Of a stretch of 64,000 nucleotides of DNA, positions 44,601-59,600 are shown piece by piece. The translations under genes and the position numbers were made by a program. The notes under the pieces are model-generated. The model did no database searches, was not told the DNA's origin, and saw only the letters and a list, made by a program, of their open reading frames with translations. The stretch's first letter is position 1, and each line of letters starts with the position of its first letter. The stretch comes from Prostheceraeus crozeri (taxonomy: Eukaryota; Platyhelminthes; Polycladida; Euryleptidae): positions 1,513,001-1,577,000 of the forward strand of contig CAJQUW010005533.1 of the NCBI GenBank assembly GCA_907163375.1. Reading direction: 5' to 3'.

Positions 44601-47600
44601 ATTCAGCCTTCTTAATACCTCAGTCAACATTTCCTCTGCTGTTTTCCCTATATAGTCGTCCCACGCCATTCCTTCACTGTGTCTTTTGATGAAGCCACAA
44701 GCCACACGCAGCCAGCCCCCCACAGGATAATGACCGATCAACTGACCGCATATGGAAAACAGCTGTCTGCGCGTGACCAATGATTCTGGATCTACATGAG
44801 GCACTTCGTTGCCCCTGGCCCACTTTATGAGTGCTCCATCTTCGCACCTTGTCTGCAGACCTAGTACCCTAGTGTTGGACAATTTCTCAGGAGGTTTTGT
44901 CTCGAGCCCGTATTTTTTCAGGTGCCTTATCACTTGATGAGCTGGGACGATGTCTTCGTTCACCATTATGTCGTCGATATAATGGTCTGTTCCTTTTTCA
45001 ATAACCTCATCAAGTGACAGGATCCGCTTCAATATAACAGACATGATTCTGGGAGCACAATTGAGACCAAATCCTAGCCTAGTCAAGTGATAATAGGAAT
45101 TCTTGTACAATACAGTCTGAAATGACCAGAGCGAGGGATCAACATGGAGTTGAAGATACGCTTTCTTCAAGTCCACCATCATTATGTTGGTTCCCTGCGC
45201 TCGCCATTTACGCAGTGCTTGGTCGCAAACGGCTGAATCTCCTGTGTGAGAGGATACGTAAGCATTTAGTTCCCTAAAGTCTAGGACAGGTCTTGTCTTG
45301 TTCTTATTAGCCTGTCTAACTGCCATCAAAGGAATGAGGTTGACAGGATGCTGCTCATCGTGCATGCTAATTGGCTGCAAAATTCCCTCTCTGATCCAAC
45401 ACTGCATTTCCGAGTCAAAATCGCCCTTCAAATCGCTAGGAATTTTGTAGCAACTGACCTTATTTTCTAGAACCGGCGTGTCTGTCCATTTCCAGCTCAC
45501 TACCCACTTTTTGCCATCAAACTTCGCAGAGAAATCAACATCCTCAACAATCATCGTCTCTTCTTCTGCGAAATTGGAGCTGACATTATCTATCTGAGCC
45601 ACTAACCCTGCGCATACATGAAGACCTGCATTCGTGGACGAGTAAGGACCAAGCCCAAACCTCACGCTCAAATCTGGGTAAATGCATACACCTCCTAGTC
45701 TCTGAACTACGTCTAATCCCAACAGTATGTCAAAGCCCGAGAGCATCTTCTCAAGGACCAAGCACTCAACAGCTATTGACATCTCATCAATGCGTATTAT
45801 CAGTTCGCTCGTGCCAGTCACTCGTACACGCGCACCGTCAACAGATATCAAACATCTTCTATCGGTACATCTACGGAAACCTACAGCCGAATCAGCGCTC
45901 ACTACAGTCATCGTGCAGCCTGAGTCAACTAAAGCCTGCAGTCTTCTCTCTTCAACTCTCACCTCAATGGAAGGAAGCGCCTTCGCGTTTACTGGGAAGC
46001 CGGTGGCGCAGACGATTTCCCCGAGCCGTTTCCCGCCGGTTGATTTGAGCAGTCACGCGCCAAGTGTCCTGCTTCACTGCAACAACAACAGGTCCGAGTT
46101 TCCACCTTTGAGGGGCAGAACTTCGACAAATGGGCTCCATCGCATATGTGGCACCGACGCGGCTGGAAAGATGCCGTCGCCTTTGTAGGCGCTGTTGGCC
46201 TGCGGTTCGCCCGGCCGACCGCGGCATAGCTGGGAGTCTCCGCCCACTGACGTTGGGACAGCAGGATCCGTGCCTGTTCACACAAGGCAGAAATTTTGCA
46301 GCTGGATGAATCTACTGCGGCCCTTAGCTGCATGGAGATGTCAGTCGGCAACCCGACAATGAAGGCGCCACGGATGACCTCCTCGTCACTGATATGTGCC
46401 AGCTTTGCCAATCGCCTTAGGTCGGTGAGGAATACATCTGCCGGTTCTCCTGGTAGCCATCTTCGGTTCCGAAGCCTGTCATAGGCCTCGAACCTGTCCA
46501 CTTCGAAAGCTGTTCTTAGCGCCTGCTCGATCTTGGACGGGTTTTCTTTATCGGTATCTTCCATTTGATCGTACACGGCAAATGCGTCGCCTTCAAGGTA
46601 GAGCGGGAAGAAACACTCAAGTTTCTTAATCTCCTTCAGTTTGGCGACTAGCTTGGCCTTCTTTATCCATGCCGACACATCGCCGCTCCCGTTGAAGCTC
46701 CGCACCATTTGTCGCGTCTCGTCTGTCATCTTTGCCGTGATAGCTTGTAGAGAAAATGAGAAAACACCGTGGCTTCGACAACGTTTATTCAGTTGGTCTG
46801 ACACACAATAGGGAGAAGCGGAACTCCCCCTATTCATCCTGTCGCAACGAGGGACCATGCGGGCAGACATGAAGTAGCAGAAAGCATCTCTTAACAGTAC
46901 ACATAGCGCCTTCGATGGACTAAATAAGTGATGTTGTCGAGGAGATGTAAAAGTCAGAATAGAGTATTTATTGACATCGATCATATGACATCAGATATTA
47001 TGAAATCTCTTGATTTGACCGCTTTTGAATGATCCCATCCTAAATTTTTGTTTTGATGATGTTCTAAAACTTCATGATGATTCGCTACCATATTTTTTTC
47101 TCGATTGCTGTTTTTAATGTGCAGTTATAGAAATTTCATCCACTTGCACCTATTTCAAAATTCACATGCTTCAGTTCTTCGAAAATAGCCAGCGGTGCTG
47201 GATCGGAATCCTCAATAAATAAAATGAACATCGCAAAACCACTTCTGATAGCAGCAATTCAATTTGAATCAGTACTTACTTTCAGTTGCTCGGCCGTGGC
47301 TCCAGTCTTTGAAACTCGTTCACTTCCAGCCAGATCGACAAGAGATAATTTTCCTTTTATAACCTGACCACTTGCCACGTTGGTACTTTCAATCATAACA
47401 CCAATGATGAGATGAGATCGAGAAGATTCCGCATTCATTTCTAAGCAAAAAATATTTCATTTAATCATCCACATGTATTCTGAAAAATGGAATGCATGTT
47501 ATCTTACTTGTGGACGCAACATGACGATTCTTAGATCCTGCATCAAACAATGTATACAGATCCTTTGAACTCTTCGCAAATTTGACTTCGGCACCGGGAA

Positions 47601-50600
47601 CAAAAACCATACCCTTCTTGTCTTTCTTTATTTCCAGTTTATCCTGTAAGTGTGTTACAACTCATAACTAGCCATGACAGGAACTAACGCATTCAAAGCA
47701 GTAGAAGGTAGACAATAATAGAAACTTTAAGAACAAAAGTCCGCAATACACACAAAATAATAAATAAATTTGATGAATGAGAAAGAGTGTACACCAATTA
47801 TCTGATTTTGATTAATTGTTTAGACAACTAGAATTAATCATGAGCCTTTGGACATCATGCGAATTTCGCTCATTGCCTATAACTGCATAGCAAACAGTGC
47901 TTTCCAAATCAATTCGCAAAAGTATTGCCACCACAATACTAGCATTTACAATTTCCTATTCATTCCAATTCAATTACTTAGCATTTCCTATTCATCGTTT
48001 AAATTATATCAAAATAGTACAGTAAATATTTAACATGATTTATGACGGCATCCTCGCAACATTTACACTTGAAACAGAAATTATCATTTAATTTACAAGA
48101 ATTTCTAGATAAATTCATCATTAAAATTTCATGAGAAAACTGTAAATTTTTGTGACTTCCTTTATAACGGGGAACAGTTTTCAAAATGAATCTGTTGCTG
48201 GCAATGAACTAGCACTTCACAATATGGGTCAACACGTGCATATTTCAATCCAAATTATATGAAAAAAATGTCATTCAAATACGTGAACCTGTTTGAATTT
48301 TACCGTTGATCTCTGAAACAATGAATATTGCATTTGTTTATCAATAACCTTTATTGATAATTTAGACCAGTCAAATAGTTATGGGAAACAGGTTGATAAT
48401 AATCCTGATAAAAGTATTACCTGGTCGAATTCTTTCGCAGCTATTCATTATAGCATAATTATTTAGTCCGGCAGCCAGAGCAAGTTTCAGCAGGGAACGA
48501 GTACGAAAGTGAGACTTTCACAGAATGATGTACATCCTATGCCTACTACGAATCTGCTCGTCTGCCGAGTTCTATCTGGTTCCTCTTCTTGTCAGACAGC
48601 ATCGAAGAAAAACGCATGTAAATCCAGTGGGAAGCATGCACAGTTGTTACATAGTCACTATTTCTCCACAGTCGGCTTGGACGGTTCTGACTGCTGACAT
48701 AGTGAGACCTTAAATGGAGCGCTGTGATGCATTCAGTCAGGATGCCTTTCCTGCCGACCTCAATGACGCTTTCGGGATCGAGTTCTGGACCAAGAGATCG
48801 CTACGCCAAGCACTTAACCACTCAACCACATCAAAGTGAGATAAATAAATCTCGACCATGGAAGAAAGGCGCCTAATATCCTTCTGAGCATAAAGATTTT
48901 ATTTACGAGTACTGACATCTGTCTAGATGCAGCTACCCATCCGCGATAGTAGTTTAGAAAGGTGTCTCAATACGCGTTATTAAATCGTCATCAGTTACAA
49001 ATAACTGATAGAGTGATTAAAATAGATTGGACCTTGTAATGTTGGAATTATTTAATGATGGTTCTTAAGCAAGATGGTTAAGTAAAAATGGTAGATGCAG
49101 ACGACTGAAATCAAGTCTGAAGTTTTTTTGCTTCATTTCTGCCGGCGATATTTAATATAAAACAGGTTTAACTAACAATGTAGCATCGCGTCCAAAAGAA
49201 AATCATTTCTTCAAAATAACATTCTGATATCGCTCCTACTTGGGTAAGAATTCGACATTGATGCTATCTTGCGTGACATGCATAATTTTACAACAATTTA
49301 AGATATTTAAAATCACATTTCTTACATCAAACTCTGCTCCGTTCTTGAAAAGGTCGAGGAGTTTGTCGTTGTATAACTCGAGCATATAAGCGGATACTTT
49401 GATGTTGAATTTGCTCCTACAATGTGAAGGAAATAAAATTGTTACAATTTCAAATAACTGAGGATGAAATATTCAACACGCATTCATAAATTGTGATTTG
49501 AGAACAAGTAATGACAATCTGTAAAGCAAAACCGAAAGTCTGATCAGGAGCGTTTCCAGAAATTTGTCAAGGGGGACAATTTGCGAAGTCCTATAATGCA
49601 ATAGATTAGTGATGTTTCCACTGTCTACATCTCTTGGATGAATGCAAGTTCCATGAAGAATCCACATAAGCCTATCTATCTACGTGCATTCTACACGCAC
49701 GATTTTGACATTATTCCCAATCTCCATTAATATTTGTGACTGAGTTGCTGAGTGATATCAATTCACAAGGAAATTTGAAAAGTAACATTCTCTCCTGCAC
49801 CCCTTGTTACTACATGTGATCAGGAGCGGTCGGTAATAGTACGCAGGGCATTCGGTATACGATAGGTATTCACCTATCTAATTTTTCTTCAAAACGATCG
49901 CATTAGGCTCCTGTCACACAGGAAAAGGCGTCTTTCATCTTCCATGTCACTCGCCTCCTTGCACATTCTTCATGTCTTCCATAAGGTATGATGAGACGAT
50001 TTTCATCTGCCGTCTTCCGCCTTCCATCTCCCACCTACCGCAGTTACACTAGGAAAATCTATTTCCGATGCAGTCAGTGCTATTTTTCACGATGTAAACT
50101 GTTGCTATGACTACCGCCTTGATCCTCGTCCTCGCTCGAGATTGTGAACAAAGGCTGTTTTCTGATTGCTTCTCTTCGCAAATGACAGCTTCCTAAATCT
50201 TCCCTCAGACGTCACGTCACGTTGTTCTATTTTTATTCTTTTTTTAGAACTGTCTCGTGGCTGACGCCAGACGGCCTATGGAAATGAACTTCACCAGGCG
50301 CATAATGTCATGCCTTATGTCCGATGGACGACGCCTTATGACTTTTCCTGTGTGACAGTAGAACGGACGATGGAAGATGACATATGGCTGATGACTTTTT
50401 CTGTGCGATAGGTTGTATTCTTTTCTACGTGCAATTAAAGGGAAATCCCAAATGGAAGATGGAAGACGCATTTTCTTGTGTGACAGCAGCCTTAGACATA
50501 CCGCAATTGTACTCATAGTAGTTGCAGCAATTGTATAGCAGCTGAAGTTTGAATTTACCCCAACAAAGCAATTTTACTCGATTTGAACATATTTAGTCAG

Positions 50601-53600
50601 TTAAAACTGAGATTTTCTTGCAATGATTCCCTTGATCAAAAGGAAAAACAAAGAAAAATCACTCCCAAAATTGCGACGTTGCGAAGTAATTCCCTTTTAT
50701 TCCCACACCCAGTTACAACCGCCAATAAAAATCCAATTCGACACCAGTTGACGATTGATAGCTGTCTTGGGGGGACGACAGGACAATGATCGAATATATG
50801 GCGCTCAGAAGAGTGCCTCATTATCAGAGCCGATGGTCGACAAATTACCGTGAAGACATGACGTCAATTTGGGCTATGCTTTGGTCGTTTGAACTCAATA
50901 AGAGTAGTAGTACATTAGTAGACAAAACTATGCAACAAAATTGGCTTCATGTACAATGAAGCTATCTGACATTTCCTCTCTTAGACTTTAGGAGATATGA
51001 ACTAATAACAATTGAGTAAATAACCTAGATGTTAAAAGAAGCAAAACAGAGACTAAAGCTACCAAAGTAAGTAAATGGTGGAAATAAAATCTTTTTGCGA
51101 ACATAGGTCGAGATTTTCGCGTGAAATGGCGAGAGACTGTTGTTCCTAATGTGTGCTTGTTGTTGATGTGGTACTTAATACTAAAATTGTTCACAGCAGT
51201 TTGTCTATCATTATTGCAGACTTGCAAATGTCCTGTGATACTGCTAGCTGGCATTGCAGTAGGCCTTGGTGGACATTTTAAAGGGTTGGCCAACAAATTT
51301 ACAAGGTGTTCCGAAACTCTCATTCAGACATCCTGCCGTCTTCCCAACGAATTTAAACCCTTTGAAATGTGTACAAAATGCATTGTGCAGAAAATTAGTT
51401 TTTGATTTTGTCAAGACGAAATTGGTGGCTTTATTTACTTATAAACCAAAGACTTATTGCTACAACTGGTTCATTAGGGAACACAGCTAGTCATTCCAAC
51501 AATGTATTTTATTATGAGATTCGGTGACTGCACAAGCCACACAATGCAATCACTATACACTTAAGAACCATATTATTTAATCGTTTAGAAAGCGTCAAAT
51601 ATGCATATTTGTCTATCACCTACTATCTACAGCTAACTTCAGACATTGACTGAATTTATGATTCTTGAATAGAATGAAGTCCTCAGACTTAAACAGTTAA
51701 GATCACGATTCTTGAATAAGAATACTGTAGTCAAAACTTCAGTCAATATCAGAAGAAACTTGTAAAGATAAATATGAAATTAATGACAAAAACATCTTCA
51801 AATAAAGCTGGCTTCTTCTAAGACCAAAAGATTGACGATGTGGTGACTAGAACCTGGAGTTCTGGGCTCTAGTCATGACTCATGGGATAACCGAGGATAT
51901 TTCTCAAAACAAAAAGCTGAAAATTTCACAATAAGATAAAAGAAGCATCGACAAATTACAGACTAATGCGTGCTCAAACTCAGTTTGCAATTTCTACTAC
52001 ACGGAACTCGCTGCAGAACGGATCGGACATTGACATGAGAATGCAAACTTCTGACATTATTTCACGCATTTTTCACATCATATAATTACTTAACAGTCTT
52101 TGTCATTTATTGTGTTATTGCTTTGTACATTTGGATTACTTCCGCAAATTCATTTATCGGAAGGAAATCAGAAAGATTTATTTATTTTTATTATTACCGA
52201 AAAACTATCAGAGTCGAAGTATTCGTATTCGAAAGAATCAAAAGATGGGCATTATCTTTATCGTTTTATGCTTGGGAGGAACCAATAAAATTTTCTATTA
52301 TATGCGAGTACATTCAATGTTCTGAAGTTAACAGTATATGATCAAAAGCACGCACTTCAATAAATAGACAAACATTTGATTCAATCAAGTAATCGTGAAT
52401 GCAGAATAATATGCAAAAAGTATAAAAACTATATATAAAATGTAAATATAGTGTAATAATAGATAAAGATCTGACGCAACTGAATAAAAATTGTATTTCG
52501 AATCTTTTGTACAGAACTAATACGTTTGCAATTTCTGAATGAGCAAATTCATGGGAGTAAAGTTACCAATATACATGTATACGTAAGTATATCATATACA
52601 TATACATAGCCTTCCATTTAGTCATTGTTGAATGTAAGTCATAAACAGCTTCATTTTTGTGCAGGCTACCGCTCGACAATGAAAATTAAAGAATGGACTC
52701 TAAGTTGATTTGTGTTCTGCAAAAGATAATTATTTCAAATGAGATATATTATCTCAACAGAATGAGCAGTTCAACTTACTTATTCTCATCTGCCAGACTG
52801 AAAATACGCTCAAATGCCCGAGGAGCTATTCCAGGATGCTGCTGAGCTCGGTCACCAATCATGGTAAATGTTTTACCACTGCCTGTTTGACCATATGCAA
52901 ATATGCAAACGTTGTATCCGTCGAACGCTGATTGCACCAAGTTCTGTAAGAGAAATTGATCATTTGAACATGAAATTTTTAAGCATATAATTATTTTCAT
53001 TCTTACGAAAGTATCCTCAAAGACTTTCTCTTGTCCATGTTCAGGCATGAAAACTGTGTCGAAGTTGAATTCCTTTTCCCCACGAGAACTTTTCACCGAT
53101 ACAGTGTATTCATCAGGAGATTTGAGAACACTTGTATTGCCCTAAAATCAAGAACCTTAATTTCAGAATGGGCATTTCTCGATACTGTCAAAAAGTCGCA
53201 CATTGTGTATCCGTCAACAGAGCCAGTGTTGCATTGAAATTCACGCACGGAACCAAATTGACTCCCAATCCTAGTAATTTCAAGCCCACTTAATGATGTC
53301 ATTGGTCGTTTGAATTTTCACATGCCTAATTCAGCTTGAAATTGCTTTGCGAACTATTCATTGTCGAATAGCGATACATGTTCAAGAGTTCATAGAGTAA
53401 AAAAGATTAACTAAGTTACCCAACCTCAGTTTTAGGTGCTGGAATGCAGATAATTTAATTGAATCAATCTTCTACACAAAAGACTTTTTCCCACGAATTG
53501 GTTATTACCAGAAAAAACTTATCCATATACTCACATTTGCTTTCTCATCCGTGCTCATAGGACGAGCACGACAATACACGCGAATCTTTCCTTTCATATC

Positions 53601-56600
53601 TTCAACCATGTTGTAATATTTCTTCCGTAAAACCTGTGAAAGAAGTTATATTTGATATCCGAATATTGACATTACAATAATTGACAATTATTGTCAGTTA
53701 CTGCTGATGGTTGTTATACATGCATACATATTTTTTCACGAGTTACCTCTACACATGCAGCGTTACACCAAAAAGGGTCTCAAGACCACGTCACAGACAA
53801 TTGATAAAACAGTATTAATCATAGAATAAAATGGAAGTCAGCTTTAAGACTGAGCACTTGAGAGGAAAAATTCTCTTGCTGCTGCATTGAAAGATACAAG
53901 CGATCTGTAGTTGTGTATCTTGTCAGGCAACCTACTCCACGAAAGCGAAGCAGCGGAGGAAAATAGTCTCCTCATTGATGTCTTCAATCTCAATTTTGGG
54001 AGAACGAGATTAGAAGAATGCGTGGAACGCAAGCGCGACCTGCTCGGCTAGGCTGCAACTTCCTTGGATCCTCTACTGAGGTACTGAGGGGCACGATTTT
54101 GGATAAACTTGTAGACGATCGTACCCAACCGAAGGTCGATTCTGTGATGAATTGATAGCCATTTAAGTTCTCGTGACACCGCTATTGTGTGTTAATCGCT
54201 TGAATTTGTTCACAAGGCGGGTAGAAACATTTATCATTAATTGAAGACGAGAAGCATCACTCTGGCACACCAACCGGAAGGGCTATGCAATAGTCAAGTC
54301 TGGGAAATACAATGCTGAGAATCAAAGTAGCTGTAAGCGATTGTGATAAGGACCTGCGAATTGAGCGAATTTGACGTAAAACGCCAAAGCAAACTGCAGT
54401 TGTTTTCGAGATGTGAGACTTGAAGGATAGCATTGAGTCCAAAATAACCCCAAGACAACAAAGACTGGAGACTGGATGAGCGAAGTAATTTCGAATACGT
54501 ATTGGAAAAGGCAGATGCACTGTTTTTTACCACATCAAATGAAGGTAGTCTTGCTTGAGTTCAGTAGAAGGTTATGCCCTAAACCAACGGTCAAGGACCT
54601 TAACACATTCGGACATGTCGGAAACAAGAGACTGGTCATTTGATAAACTGTCTCCATGAACTTGTATGTCATCAGCAAACACGTATATACTTAATCCATG
54701 ACGTTTCACTAGGGGATTATATCCATGATATTGATCGTAAAGAGGAAGGGCCCGAGAACTGACCCCTGAGGAATGCCACTGGATATAGTTACTACGCTGG
54801 AGGAGTCACCATTGAATTTGTAGTACATGGATCTGTCGCAGAAGATAAGAATTGAACCACTGCAATGCCAGACAGGATACTCCGAAAGAAGAGGATAATT
54901 GCTTGAGTAGGATAGAATGATCCACAGTATCAAAAGCAATTGAAAGATCCAAACTTGCCAAGAGATGAGACCGTCGTCCACAGCACGCAGGATGTCATTA
55001 GCTACGTGGAGCAAAGTTGCTTCAGTAGAATGATCAACACGCTAGGATTTAGTGAAAAGGCCCTGATTAACCATGTTGTTTGATATGGTGTTAGAAAGAA
55101 TCAGGAATGTTTTGATGTTAAACGATTATAATTGTATACAATTATAATACGATTAATACGATTAATAATGTATACAATTATTAATTATAATCGTTTAACA
55201 TCAAAACATTCCTGATTCTTTCTAACACCGTAGGTTGAGTGTAGGTCTGGCAGCAGATCACTTAAAGTCAAATACTAAACAAGATGCTTGGCCACTATTC
55301 TCTCAGTTATCTTGGAAAGCACTGGTAGGTTGCAAATTGTTCGATAGGAAGATAGATCGTCTGCATTTCTGCAGCCTTTCCTCAAGTCCGGAGTTGCGCT
55401 GATCAACTTTAACGATTAGGAGAATTCTCCGAGGCTGAAGTACACATTCATCAGGAAGGAGATGATGTTATGAATGATTCATGATCATGCATATTTACAT
55501 GATGGACATCTTGTTCCTAGATTCATCCAACTGACGACGCAGTAGCCTTTTAGTAGAGTGTTCGAGTGTCTACATTCATTTGAAAGACTTTTGGTTCAAG
55601 ACCAGTTCTAAAATCGGTACTAAAGCGCATCTAGATGCGCGAGGGAGATTCATCCCCCTGCTTGATTCGCTATGTATTGCGAATATTATTATATTATTAT
55701 AAGTATTATTTGAAAATCACACTTTACTATAAGTGGCGTGTGATTCATTTTGTCAAACTATTCATTCTTGTACTGTAAATGCGAATTCAAAATGTAAATT
55801 TGAAAATATAGAAATTACATGATTTTAGCGCCAAATCTCCTTTATTACTCCTAATTATGATGCTAAAATGGTTGAATGTTGAGTCACGTTTGGTATGTGG
55901 ACGAAAAGACAATGATAAAATTGTTTTTGGTATGGAATTGAACCCCAGAAATACGTATGTCAAATATGAGATTTTATTTCAAACACTACCCGTTTCAATT
56001 GATAGCAGCACACGGGAGGTGATTTGATAAAAACCATTTTCAAAATAATTAAGCACTCACTCTTTCTTTAAAGCCGAAATGTAAATATATTCAGGTAAAA
56101 TAACATAACATGTACCCAACATCTCGGTCGTCTTGACCTTTATCAAGGGATACACCAATGCGAAAAGACAAGCTGCTTGACAAGCTTTTAAATAGCAAAA
56201 TAGAATACGGTATTAAATTGAATGACCGCTCACTGGCTCAATGATGTTCGTGTTTAAGGTTCAGAGTTGGTTTCAGTAAATCGATGAAATTAGCTTCAGG
56301 AATTCTAGTTCTGACAGGACTATGTTGATGGTCAATTATCTTCACATAGAAATCTTTTAAAGTGATAGTAACGTTATTGTGCTTAGATCGAATATGTTGA
56401 GATAATGCACTTTTCATATCTCCATAACGTATACTGCGTTCATGTTCGGCATAGCGCGTAGAGAAAGTTCTATTGGTAGAACCAGATTTTACACCTGAAA
56501 CAATATACAACATATCTACTCTTACAGGAATATTTATCTGGCATAACATCGCAAATACTGCAATTACAGTCGTAATTGTTACGGAAAGTATCGGTATTCA

Positions 56601-59600
56601 TAAAATTGCCAATAGATTTTCCCGGTTTACACGTAATTCTGACTGGGATATCGTATTTATCTGTATCGTATTAGTGTCTGATGTCAAAATCTTCATTGTG
56701 AAAGGAAAGAATGCTGACGGTGAACAAGTTTGCTTGTGTTTGAAAATGCTTTAAATTTTATGTGTAATGTGTTCTTTTATTCTTGTATGCAATGCTCAGA
56801 CTGTGCTTACTGCATAAAATAGATGACATTTGATCATATACAAATATGAATTATCTCAGATAAAATTAATAATAAAGTACAAAGAGCTTTTCGATCCTTG
56901 AAATACTGCAAGAACCTCACATTAATCATTCACTCTGAGAACAGCATTCAAAAATTATAGAAAAACAACTGAAGCATGATCATTAAATAACTACGTTATA
57001 TCTGATTACAAACTTTGTTTTAGATCATTAATTGTATAAAAGTAAAGTGCATCAAATGTCATCAATTTTATGTAGGAAGCACAGTTCGAGTATTGCATGA
57101 AAAATTAGAAGAACGCATCATACAGAGAAACCATTTTAATTTGATATTTAAGACCTCCATCAAACAACAAAGAAGAAAAAATTCTCATTTTTCAAAAAAA
57201 ATGCTGTCAAAGTTATGAACATCTGATTTTCTGATTACCATTCTATATGTTTTATATATCCGTGTAGATTTCTGCATTTTGAATTGTACGTGTATGTAAC
57301 TTGCATGATATCATCCTTTTTTAGTCTAATCGGGAAAAATTTATAATAAAACACTATCATCAGCAGTTTGGCTTATATTTCCATCCTAATAGAAAACCAC
57401 TGCGAAGCCAATCTGAAAAATGAAATTTGTTTGATTGAAAAATACATCACCTAGCCAACGTCTGGTCCGGCTAATTTCCACTATTGTTCAAACCGGATAC
57501 AAAACTGACCTCTGTTGCGACCTGGTGCTGGAAGGACTGGTACTGCATTTATGTATCTAAGAGTCTTTATGTTGAGTTGGTTAATCGAGAAGATGATACT
57601 ACCTATATCACGATTCCCTTTGACAATACATCATAAATGGATTGACAAAATACGACGGAATATATCTCTAGTTATTAATATAACGTATTAGTGAATACTA
57701 CTATTTGTAGTTCATAAAAGCAGTAACACTGCTATTGTGGATTTTCCTAATTCTCCACAGTTGACAAGCACGTAATTCAAAACCAGATTTTGTTGTAGAC
57801 TCACTGACATAAGCATCAAGGTAAGTCCTACAATCTGGAATATTAATGAAGTTGAAATTGCTTACTCTTTCTGAATTGAAATTGTCTGTGACAGTCGCAA
57901 CTTCTTCCTGCAATTTTTTATTGTCCTTTTCTAGTTTCTTCAATTTCTCCATTGCTTCTGCTCCTTCTTTAGCATTGACTCCAAGAGCGGCTAGTTGAGC
58001 CGACAGAGCACGAATTTCTTTGTCTTTATCATCAATAATCTGAAATTCAAGAATATGGAATACTATATGATGCACAGGCATTGCGCTCCAATTGAAATTC
58101 AGAACTTACACTTTTCGCCTCTGAAACTTGACCTTGCAGTTGTTTCACCAATTGCTCGGCCTTTGCCAATTTAGCTTTTGTCATCTCCAACTTCTTGTCT
58201 AATTCATTCAGAATTTTCTCCTTCTTTCGATTTTCCGCCTAAAAAACAATGATGTCGGAAGTGTGGATATATGCTTGAATGATAAGCATAAAAGTATGTA
58301 CAATGTGAATAATATTAGTAGACGCACTTTCAACTGACCATGAACAAACATTAATCATTTTAAGTATCAAATCTAACATCTAACATTCATCAAACATTTA
58401 AGAGCATTATCTTTCCGTCCATCAAATTTAACGTCAAAATTGGCTAGCCGAAACTCCGAGAGGCAAACAATCAAGAGGCGAGAACAAAATTTGATTGAAA
58501 TCGTTACAGAAACTGAAAAAGGTTCTGGCCAATTACCTTCATCAGTAAACTGAAGTGAGCCCTACTGTAGAGGACCACTAGTCCAGATGCAGATAAATCT
58601 ACAGCTAATTAAATAATAAAAATCTTGTTCTCAGAACTCGGACTTAAATATTCAATAGACAAATTTACATTGTACATTGAACAAAACCATCAAAACACTG
58701 TAATGTGAGTACATGCCACAAAATAAATACAGCTAATTTAGTTAAGCTGTGTTATCAAATTAATTAACAAATTTTGTTGCAATACAGATACTTGTTCAAT
58801 ATGTTCCTATCCTATATGTTTTTCTCAAATTACACCCGATTTTGTTTCAAAGTTGTCTTTCAAAAGTGAGGCAGCATTACAGAAGAACAGTGCAGTCAAG
58901 GAAGTCACTGCAGTTCAAAGGAAAGAACTTGGTAATTGAAATGTTAATTGTTCGCCATTGTGTCGAATATACCTTTTGTAGCCTTTCGGGGCACTTCGAC
59001 AAACTTTTTCGCACAGCTCCAAATCAATTTTTAGAAACTTCCTCTCAATTGTTTGTCTTAGATCTAGAACATTGCATAGCTTTTGGGCGTAAGCAAGGTC
59101 CTTGATAACTGCCCCATGGAAAGATATCCGGCGGTGTCAAATCGGGCGAACGGGCTGGTCATTCTATCGGACTACATCCACCAATCCATTTGCGTGTAAA
59201 TTGAGAGTCCAGTCATTCTCGTGCCATTCCGCTGCAGTGCGGTGGCATCCCATCTTGCTGGAAGTAACACTGTTGCTAATCTTGAACTCTTGGCCAAAAG
59301 AAAGTCTGTAGCATTTTCAGATAAGACTCGCCCGTAGCAGTGTCCTAAAAAAAATACGGTCGGATTATACCGCGAGAAGAAATGGCAGCCCAGACAGTTA
59401 AACCAGCTAAATTCAAAGTTTTCTTAACTGTATCTTTAGGATTGCTATAATCCAAATAAACACAATTGTGGTGATAAATTTGCCCGCTAAGCTTGAGACA
59501 TGCCTCATCGGACCACCAAACGTGATCTAAAATTCTGACATTAGCTTCTACCATGTTCAAAACAACCCGGAGAATTCAATTCGTTTGTCCGAGTATCATG

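Larger units (their letters stand above)
42828..46901 (-). mobile_element. Ty3/gypsy-type LTR retrotransposon, looks whole, very young
   Basis: About 4.07 kb, in the same direction as the host kinesin, inside its 7.2 kb intron. LTRs of about 156 bp at 42828-42984 and 46746-46901 are almost identical and run TG...CA. A 5-bp duplication CATAG flanks it (42823-42827, 46902-46906). Contents: gag then pol in the order protease, RT, RNase H, integrase, which is the Ty3/gypsy order. A GGGGAAA purine tract precedes the 3' LTR. The element is clearly GC-richer than the surrounding intron. It inserted into an older LINE remnant. The near-identity of the LTRs means a recent insertion. Confidence 0.93.

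Noticed and set aside
43032-46188. Several plus-strand frames of 60-150 codons over the LTR element
   Set aside because: Antisense shadows of gag and pol; GC-richer DNA makes long spurious frames.
50988-51405. Overlapping frames of about 95-110 codons on both strands
   Set aside because: No recognisable domain on either strand and no exon signals consistent with the kinesin gene.
52100-52341. Three nested plus-strand frames of about 60-70 codons
   Set aside because: Same DNA in three frames, AT-rich, antisense in a kinesin intron.
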